NCBI GenBank assembly: GCA_024643705.1
Contig: JAHEML010000098.1
Span: 1-8,937, forward strand
Length of the DNA stretch: 8,937 bases
Direction: 5' to 3'
Source: Caldilineaceae bacterium
GTDB taxonomy: Bacteria > Chloroflexota > Anaerolineae > Caldilineales > Caldilineaceae
Shown: positions 1 to 4,450 of the stretch, piece by piece
Numbering within the stretch: position 1 is the first letter of the stretch
How the letters are laid out: every line of letters starts with the position of its first letter
Translations under genes and position numbers: made by a program
The notes under the pieces: generated by a model
What the model was told of the DNA's origin: nothing
Seen by the model: the letters and a program-made list of their open reading frames with translations, nothing else
The model's database searches: none

Positions 1-22
1 CGTGTGGCTGGTTGGCGTGGGG

Positions 23-28
23 TATAAT
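23..28 (+). promoter_or_regulatory. Possible -10 element upstream of the cupin gene
   Basis: A perfect TATAAT hexamer lies 44 nt before the cupin ATG, which would give a leader of roughly 35-40 nt. The matching -35 box would sit at the very edge of the window (positions 1-5), and no good TTGACA-like hexamer is visible there. The extended TG motif is not at the standard spacing either. The call rests on the -10 alone. Confidence 0.35.
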
Positions 29-72
29 TGGTGGGTTATCTCACTCTGATTCCACGAGCAAGGGGGCATTTT

Positions 73-384
73 ATGGACAATTTTATCGACTATCGAACGC
101 TTGTGGGCCAGCGCGCCGACAAACATTACAAGGCGACACTCTTTCAATCCGAGCGACTGCTGCTGGGGTTGAACTGTCTGGAACCGGGCCAGGAGCAGCA
201 CGTCCACAGCCACGATGATCAGGATAAATTTTACTTTGTGCTGGAAGGTACAGGCGAGTTCACCGTGGGCGAGGAGATTCGTAGCGCTGGGCCGGGCGTC
301 ACGGTTTGGGCCGGCGCGGGTGTGCCCCATGGGGTTGTCAACCGGGGCGACACGGCCTTGGTGATCTTGATGGGTATCGCATAA
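73..384 (+). CDS. Small single-domain cupin protein
   Basis: This encodes a 103-residue protein that is essentially one cupin beta-barrel. Motif 1 spans about residues 39-60 (GQEQHVHSHDDQDKFYFVLEG region): H43, H45 and H47 are candidate metal ligands, with Q50/D51 near the usual Glu position. Motif 2 spans about residues 74-90, with P85, H86 and N90 in GVPHGVVN. The start at 73 is chosen because AAGGGGG lies just upstream at good spacing; a TTG at 28 in the same frame has no comparable site. There is no signal peptide, so the protein is probably cytoplasmic. Single-domain cupins of this size bind a divalent metal and may be isomerases, dioxygenase-like enzymes or sensors, and the substrate cannot be read from sequence. 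The gene lies 62 nt before ptrB on the same strand. A modest hairpin (CAAGC 397-401 with GCTTG 407-411, plus TGCC 392-395 with GGCA 415-418) sits between them without a T-tract, so co-transcription is possible. Confidence 0.85.
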   Translation: MDNFIDYRTLVGQRADKHYKATLFQSERLLLGLNCLEPGQEQHVHSHDDQDKFYFVLEGTGEFTVGEEIRSAGPGVTVWAGAGVPHGVVNRGDTALVILMGIA

Positions 385-446
385 GCACCTGTGCCACAAG
401 CTGTTGGCTTGCCAGGCATTCACCGAACATAAACAAAGGACACTCT

Positions 447-2498
447 ATGACGACCCCAACACCCCCCATTGCCGCCCGCAAACCAGTCGAATTGATTAAC
501 CACGGCGACCGCCGGGTGGATGATTACTTTTGGCTGCGGGAGCGGGACAACCCAGAGATGCTGGCCTATTTGGAGGCAGAGAACGCGTATACAAAGGCTT
601 TGCTGGCCCACACCGACACGCTGCAAAAAGAGCTTTTTGCCGAGATGAAGGGGCGCATCAAAGAGACCGATGAATCGGTGCCTGTGGAGAAGAACGGCTA
701 CTTTTACTACCGGCGCACGGTGGAAGGGATGCAATATACCATCTACTGCCGTAAGGCTGGCAACCTGGACGCGCCCGAAGAGATTCTGCTGGATTTGAAC
801 AAAGAGGCGGAGGGCAAAGAGTATATGCGCCTGGGCAATTTTGCAGTCAGCCCGGATCAGCGCTTGCTGGCTTATGCCCTGGACGACAACGGCTCGGAAA
901 ACTATACCCTGCGCGTCAAGAATTTGGACACAGGCGAACTGCTGCCCGATCTTGTGACAAAAACCTACTACGGGCTGGAGTGGGGCAACGACAACCAGAG
1001 CCTCTATTATACGGTTCTCGACGAGGCCATGCGCCCCTACAAGCTTTTTCGCCACCGGCTGGGCACTGATTCGGTCAATGACGAGCTGCTCTTCCACGAA
1101 GCCGACGAAAGCTATTTTCTCAGCCTCTACAAAACCAGGAGCGACCGTTTCGTCATTGCGCATCTGCACAGCTCCGTGACACAGGAAGTTCACCTGATCG
1201 ACGCCGACGACCCCAACGGGCAGCCCCGGGTCGTTCAACCCCGTGTGCATGATATGGAATACAGCGTCGAGCATCACCACGATGGCGCGGGCAACGAGAA
1301 ATTGTTCATCACCACCAACTGGGAGGCCGACAACTTCCGGGTGATGACCGCGCCGGTGGACGCGCCCGGCCAGGAAAACTGGCAGGAATTTATCCCCCAC
1401 AGGCCCGCTGTCTACGTGGATGGGGTAGAAGCCTTTCTGGACTTTCTCGTCGTCCACGAGCGGGAAGCTGGCCTGGTCCAGATTCGGGTGCAGGATATGG
1501 AAACTGGCGCGTTCCACCGCATCGAGCAGCCCGAACCGGTCTACACAGTCGGCTCCGGCGAGAACCCCAACTTTGAGAGCCGGGTGTTGCGCTACAGCTA
1601 CACGTCTCTGGTATCCCCCCCGACCGTCTTCGATTATGCGTTGGACACCCGCCAGCGGGAGATGAAGAAGCAGGAGGAGGTGAAGGGCTACAACCCCGAC
1701 AACTATCGGTCCGAGCGGGTCTGGGCCACCGCGGCCGATGGGGTACAGGTGCCGGTCTCACTGGTCTATCCCAAACATATCAGCCTGGATGGCAGCAACC
1801 CCACCCTTCTCTATGGTTACGGTTCTTACGGTTACAGCATCGATCCCAGCTTTAGCAGCAGCCGGGTGAGCCTGTTGCAGCGGGGCTTTGTCTTTGCCAT
1901 TGCCCACGTGCGCGGTGGCGGCGAAATGGGGCGAGCCTGGAAAGAAAATGGTAAATTTCTGCACAAGCGCAACACCTTCACCGACTTTATCGCCGCAGCT
2001 GAGCATCTGATTGGGGCCGGTTTTACCAATCCGGCCAAACTGACGGCCATGGGTGGCAGCGCGGGGGGCTTGCTGATGGGTGCGGTGGCGAATCTGCGCC
2101 CGGACCTCTTCGCGGCTATGGTTGCCGACGTGGCTTTCGTCGATGTGGTGAGCACCATGCTCGACCCCACCATCCCCCTGACGGTGATCGAATGGGAGGA
2201 GTGGGGCAACCCAGCCGACCCGGAATTCTACGCCTACATGAAGAGCTATTCGCCCTATGACAACGTGGAGGCCAAGGATTATCCAGCTATTCTGGCGACT
2301 GCCGGGCTGAATGATCCCCGTGTCCCGTATTGGGAACCAGCGAAGTGGGTGGCCCTGTTGCGCACCCGCAAGACCGATGACAATCCCCTGCTGCTCAAAA
2401 CCAACATGGGCGCCGGCCACGGCGGCGCGTCGGGCCGCTACGACTATTTGGAAGAGATCGGGTTCAAATATGCGTTTCTCATCGATCAGGTGAGGTAA
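447..2498 (+). CDS. ptrB: Oligopeptidase B (protease II), S9A family serine peptidase
   Basis: This encodes a 683-residue cytoplasmic serine peptidase that cleaves short peptides after Arg or Lys. The N-terminal part (about residues 15-400) is the beta-propeller that limits access to small peptides, opening with the family signature around DDYFWLRERDNPE. The C-terminal part (about 420-683) is the alpha/beta-hydrolase domain. The nucleophile is S538 in GGSAGG, the acid is D623 in LNDPRV and the base is H658 in GAGHGGASG. All three sit six residues beyond the E. coli positions as I recall them (532, 617, 652). E582 and E584 in IEWEEWGNP match the Glu pair that gives oligopeptidase B its preference for basic residues, which favours PtrB over prolyl oligopeptidase. 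The ATG at 447 is preferred because AAAGGA lies 6 nt upstream; the frame is open further upstream but only into the cupin gene in another frame. No signal peptide is seen. The gene appears intact and ends 16 nt before a strong hairpin shared with the convergent arsM. Confidence 0.96.
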   Translation: MTTPTPPIAARKPVELINHGDRRVDDYFWLRERDNPEMLAYLEAENAYTKALLAHTDTLQKELFAEMKGRIKETDESVPVEKNGYFYYRRTVEGMQYTIYCRKAGNLDAPEEILLDLNKEAEGKEYMRLGNFAVSPDQRLLAYALDDNGSENYTLRVKNLDTGELLPDLVTKTYYGLEWGNDNQSLYYTVLDEAMRPYKLFRHRLGTDSVNDELLFHEADESYFLSLYKTRSDRFVIAHLHSSVTQEVHLIDADDPNGQPRVVQPRVHDMEYSVEHHHDGAGNEKLFITTNWEADNFRVMTAPVDAPGQENWQEFIPHRPAVYVDGVEAFLDFLVVHEREAGLVQIRVQDMETGAFHRIEQPEPVYTVGSGENPNFESRVLRYSYTSLVSPPTVFDYALDTRQREMKKQEEVKGYNPDNYRSERVWATAADGVQVPVSLVYPKHISLDGSNPTLLYGYGSYGYSIDPSFSSSRVSLLQRGFVFAIAHVRGGGEMGRAWKENGKFLHKRNTFTDFIAAAEHLIGAGFTNPAKLTAMGGSAGGLLMGAVANLRPDLFAAMVADVAFVDVVSTMLDPTIPLTVIEWEEWGNPADPEFYAYMKSYSPYDNVEAKDYPAILATAGLNDPRVPYWEPAKWVALLRTRKTDDNPLLLKTNMGAGHGGASGRYDYLEEIGFKYAFLIDQVR

Positions 2499-2513
2499 AA
2501 CGGCAGGTAAAAG

Positions 2514-2563
2514 TGCAGCGTGCTGGATACCCGTGCAGAAAATGGGGTGTCCAGCACGCTGCA
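2514..2563. terminator. Likely bidirectional terminator between ptrB and arsM
   Basis: A 19-bp stem pairs 2514-2532 with 2545-2563 around a 12-nt loop (2533-2544). Pairing is complete except for one G-U wobble (2528 with 2549). It lies between the stops of two convergent genes, 2498 on the plus strand and 2568 on the minus strand. Read from arsM, the stem is followed by a short CTTTT tract. Read from ptrB, it is followed by a looser T-rich stretch (ATTATTTCTT). This fits a terminator serving both sides, probably stronger for arsM. Confidence 0.75.
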
Positions 2564-2567
2564 ACGA

Positions 2568-3443
2568 TTATTTCTTCGCCCGGATTGCGCTGCTGGTGAA
2601 GCGCCCGACCAATTTTTCCACGACGGCTGGCTGCAAACTGCTCAGTTCCACCGGCAGATCGCCCAGAAAGTCGTCCAGATTGTAGCGGTGCTGAATCTCA
2701 ATGTCGATCTCTGAGAAGCTCGCAGCGGTCAACAAACCGGTGAACTCGTCAATGGTCAGCGCACCGGCAATGCAGCCCGCCCAGCTTAGCCCCGCCCGAA
2801 TCTGGGCCTCGGAAACGGGAAAGCCGCTCAAGTCCCCATCCACCACAATATCGCTGATGGCAAGCCGCCCGCCGGGTTTCAGCACCCGATAGGCTTCGCT
2901 GAGCGCGTTCTCTTTCTCTGGCGAGAGATTGACCACGCAGTTGGAGATAATCACATCGACTGTGTCGTCGGCCAGGGGCAAGGATTCCAGCTCCCCCTTG
3001 CGAAACTCCACGTTCGCCGCCCCGATTTTGGCCGCATTGGTGCGGGCAAGCTCCAGCATTTTGTCCGTCATATCCACCCCATAGACAAAACCCGTTGGCC
3101 CTACCTGGCGGGCGGCCAGCAGCACATCCAACCCACCGCCGGAGCCGAGATCGAGAACCACTTCGCCGGTTTTCAGCGCGGCAATGGCTTGGGGATTGCC
3201 ACACCCGCGGGAACTGGCAACCGCTGCCTGGGGCAGGTCGGTCAGGTCTTCGCCCAGATAGAGGGGGCTGCCACAACTGCTGCTGTCGCTGGGGCTGCAA
3301 CAACTGTCGCCGCCCTGTGCGCCGCTGTCGGGGCCACAACAACTGGCTGCAACAGCGATTTGCAGGTTTTCATCTGCCACGCGTGCGTAGCGATTTTGTA
3401 CTTCTGATTTGATGGCGTCGGGTGTGCGAAGGATGGTTGACAT
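2568..3443 (-). CDS. arsM: Arsenite S-adenosylmethionine methyltransferase ArsM
   Basis: This encodes a 291-residue cytosolic enzyme that methylates As(III) using S-adenosylmethionine, giving methylated and eventually volatile arsenicals. The class I methyltransferase motif is D98LGSGGG104 in VVLDLGSGGGLDV, followed by the acidic post-motif GVDMTDKML (121-130). Three cysteines match the conserved As(III)-binding set of ArsM: C81 in SRGCGNP, C169 in IISNCVVNLSP and C224 in WAGCIAGAL. The strings VDVIISNCVVNLSP and RVLKPGGRLAISDIV are typical of the family and separate it from generic UbiE-type enzymes. The N-terminal part also has C35-C36, C48-C49 and C57 in a Ser/Gly-rich stretch. The ATG at 3443 is chosen because AGGAGA lies 5 nt upstream. 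The frame stays open upstream to another ATG at 3581, but that one lacks a ribosome binding site. The gene lies downstream of arsR on the same strand after a 204-nt gap that contains a second operator-like site. Confidence 0.95.
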   Translation of the reverse strand: MSTILRTPDAIKSEVQNRYARVADENLQIAVAASCCGPDSGAQGGDSCCSPSDSSSCGSPLYLGEDLTDLPQAAVASSRGCGNPQAIAALKTGEVVLDLGSGGGLDVLLAARQVGPTGFVYGVDMTDKMLELARTNAAKIGAANVEFRKGELESLPLADDTVDVIISNCVVNLSPEKENALSEAYRVLKPGGRLAISDIVVDGDLSGFPVSEAQIRAGLSWAGCIAGALTIDEFTGLLTAASFSEIDIEIQHRYNLDDFLGDLPVELSSLQPAVVEKLVGRFTSSAIRAKK

Positions 3444-3505
3444 TGTTTTCTCCTGTGAAAGTGTTGAACTGATGGAAATGGGTTGTATACATGGATGGAA
3501 AGGAA

Positions 3506-3522
3506 CACGGATTGTCTCCGTG
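3506..3522 (-). promoter_or_regulatory. Small hairpin in the arsM leader
   Basis: In the untranslated stretch before arsM, CACGGA and TCCGTG form a perfect 6-bp stem around a 5-nt loop, extendable by one G-U pair. It lies about 63 nt before the arsM start. No T-tract follows, so it does not look like a terminator. It could affect leader stability, or it may be incidental. Confidence 0.3.
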
Positions 3523-3597
3523 CAATCTATGTTCTCTGCGGTTAATATCTGGAAACGTAGGGCAGGTTTTTTACGTGCCATTGTGAGTTGAACCCTG

Positions 3598-3623
3598 TAA
3601 ATCGAAAAACATCAATATGGTTT
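3598..3623 (-). promoter_or_regulatory. Second putative ArsR operator, between arsR and arsM
   Basis: On the plus strand this reads TAAATCGAA, five bases AAACA, then TCAATATGGTTT. It matches the operator overlapping the arsR promoter at every position outside the 5-base spacer (21 of 26) and has the same orientation. On the minus strand it retains a -35-like TTGATG, but the hexamer 17 nt downstream (TTCAAC) is a poor -10, so a second promoter here is uncertain. The site lies about 155 nt upstream of the arsM ATG and 24 nt past the arsR stop. A run of eight T on the minus strand (3626-3633) lies between the arsR stop and the site, without a preceding stem. The site could give arsM its own ArsR control or add a block to read-through from the arsR promoter. 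Confidence 0.6.
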
Positions 3624-3647
3624 GCAAAAAAAAGAGACCGTCTACCT

Positions 3648-4031
3648 TCATGCCTGCTTCGCGGCCAGGCCAGCCAGCCACCCGCTCACCTGGGCCAGGG
3701 CATCGGGGCGCACAAAGTAAAAAGCCCACAATCCCCGCTGCTCGCTTTGGATCAGCCCGGCCTTGCGCAACACACCCAAGTGGTGAGAAATGGTAGGCTG
3801 CGAGAGGTCGAACTGGCTCTCGATATCGCAGACGCAGACATCGCCCCCATGACGGCTGAGGATGTCCAGCATCTGCACCCGCACGGGGCTGCTGATGGCT
3901 TTGAAGAGTTGGGCCAGATTTTCCGCCGACTCCACGGCCATGCCCAGTATTTGGGTTGGCCCACAGCAACCATCGGTTTGGCAACATCCATCTGTCTGAA
4001 TTGTCTTTTCGCCCAGAGTATTCAACGCCAC
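3648..4031 (-). CDS. arsR: ArsR/SmtB-family arsenite-responsive repressor
   Basis: This encodes a 127-residue winged-helix repressor. The helix-turn-helix is about residues 66-92, with recognition-helix signature DLSQPTISHHLGVLRKAGL, and the wing follows (QRGLWAFYFV, 99-107). The As(III)-sensing motif VCVCD gives C66 and C68; the third cysteine of the classical ELCVCDLC motif is absent (Glu at that place). The N-terminus instead has two Cys pairs, C16-C17 and C22-C23, in a doubled QTDGCC unit, which might supply further thiolate ligands. The start is a GTG at 4031 with AAGGGAG upstream at 6-nt spacing. The first Met inside the frame (residue 31) would remove all four N-terminal cysteines and has no such site. 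In this family the apo-repressor sits on the promoter and releases on binding As(III) or Sb(III). arsM follows on the same strand, so the pair forms an ars unit. No arsB, acr3 or arsC is seen in the window. Confidence 0.93.
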   Translation of the reverse strand: MALNTLGEKTIQTDGCCQTDGCCGPTQILGMAVESAENLAQLFKAISSPVRVQMLDILSRHGGDVCVCDIESQFDLSQPTISHHLGVLRKAGLIQSEQRGLWAFYFVRPDALAQVSGWLAGLAAKQA

Positions 4032-4060
4032 GTTCGTCTCCCTTTTTCAACAATAAGGGG

Positions 4061-4089
4061 AGTATATCATCTAAATCGAAGTTTGTCAA
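4061..4089 (-). promoter_or_regulatory. arsR promoter, near-consensus sigma-70 type
   Basis: On the minus strand the -35 is a perfect TTGACA (plus-strand 4084-4089). A 17-nt spacer (4067-4083) leads to the -10 TATACT (4061-4066). Transcription would begin near 4054, giving a leader of about 22 nt that contains the AAGGGAG site before the GTG start. The -35 and most of the spacer are covered by the operator dyad, as expected for autorepression by ArsR. Confidence 0.85.
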
Positions 4090-4097
4090 TATGGTTT
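4072..4097 (-). promoter_or_regulatory. ArsR operator overlapping the arsR promoter
   Basis: The plus strand reads TAAATCGAA, five bases GTTTG, then TCAATATGGTTT. The halves AAATCGA (4073-4079) and TCAATAT (4086-4092) form an imperfect dyad, with five of seven positions complementary. This matches the general look of ArsR operators (ATATTGA, gap, TCGATTT on the minus strand). It covers the -35 box. The same sequence recurs at 3598-3623 with a different spacer, which is the main evidence that it is a real protein-binding site. Confidence 0.75.
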
Positions 4098-4178
4098 TGG
4101 GACGAAAAACGGGCTTGACGGAGAATTTCCTCAAGGGATGTCGGTTCGAAGGTATTTGTACTGTGGATTGTCGGGAAT

Positions 4179-4222
4179 CCATCACTGTAGAGACGCAAAA
4201 TTTTGCGTCTCTACAGTGATGG
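4179..4222. repeat. Perfect 44-bp palindrome without spacer
   Basis: The arms 4179-4200 and 4201-4222 are exact reverse complements over 22 bp and meet at an AAAA/TTTT centre. The core (GTAGAGACGCAAAA and its complement) resembles the short palindromic repeats scattered through intergenic DNA of Cyanobacteria and Chloroflexota; that resemblance is from memory, not from a search. No transposase or target-site duplication is seen. As RNA it would fold into a very stable hairpin. In the plus direction TTTT lies inside the stem, so it is not a standard terminator. Confidence 0.9.
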
Positions 4223-4319
4223 CGAGATTTTGCGCTAAAATTTCCACTCGCCTCCTGCGTCATTATTTTCTACGCATTTTGGCTGATCTTTTCATCAAAA
4301 TTACCGTTTTTCGCCAAAA
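4221..4319. repeat. Cluster of further inverted repeats next to the palindrome
   Basis: Several shorter dyads follow the palindrome. GGCGAG (4221-4226) pairs with CTCGCC (4247-4252), with ATTTT (4227-4231) and AAAAT (4237-4241) nested inside. TGCGT (4256-4260) pairs with ACGCA (4272-4276). TTTTGGC (4277-4283) pairs with GCCAAAA (4313-4319), with TGAT/ATCA nested (4284-4287, 4294-4297). ATTTTGCG appears in both the palindrome and the first dyad. The stretch has no convincing gene. It may be the remainder of a miniature repeat element or a structured transcript. Confidence 0.5.
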
Positions 4320-4323
4320 CCTC

Positions 4324-4351
4324 TTGACTTTGCCCCCCCGCGCGGTAAATT
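4324..4351 (+). promoter_or_regulatory. Probable promoter of the M23 peptidase gene
   Basis: TTGACT (4324-4329) and TAAATT (4346-4351) are separated by 16 nt. The predicted start of transcription near 4358 leaves a leader of about 93 nt before the ATG at 4451. The spacer contains a run of seven C (4333-4339) followed by CGCG, unusual for a promoter in this AT-rich stretch. Between 4099 and 4323 there is no other feature apart from the inverted repeats listed separately. Confidence 0.5.
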
Positions 4352-4450
4352 GAACGCAGACCCCAGAACGATTCCCTGCAATCTACTTTGCTTCATCCAG
4401 TTATTTGGACTCATCAGTTCGATTGATGTGTATGATGAAAGGAAATACTT

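Noticed and set aside
28..72. TTG start for the cupin gene
   Set aside because: The TTG overlaps the TATAAT element and has no ribosome binding site; the ATG at 73 follows AAGGGGG.
306..446. N-terminal extension of ptrB upstream of 447
   Set aside because: It would overlap the cupin gene in another frame, lacks a ribosome binding site and encodes sequence unlike the family, while the ATG at 447 has AAAGGA at good spacing.
420..1517. Long open frame antisense to ptrB (365 codons, minus strand)
   Set aside because: It is a shadow of the GC-rich ptrB gene, has no recognisable domain and no ribosome binding site, while the plus-strand frame has an intact catalytic triad.
1758..2564. Second long antisense frame under the ptrB catalytic domain
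   Set aside because: It resembles no known protein and runs into the terminator hairpin; coding constraint clearly lies on the plus strand.
3626..3633. T8 run after arsR as an intrinsic terminator
   Set aside because: No stable stem directly precedes it; the nearest 5-bp stem (3652-3656 with 3666-3670) is about 20 nt away and lies inside the arsR coding end.
3588..4118. Open frame on the plus strand across arsR
   Set aside because: It is antisense to arsR, which has a clear winged-helix sequence, promoter and operator.
4115..4143. TTGACG as a plus-strand promoter
   Set aside because: The hexamer 17 nt downstream is ATGTCG, which is not a usable -10, and no gene starts nearby.
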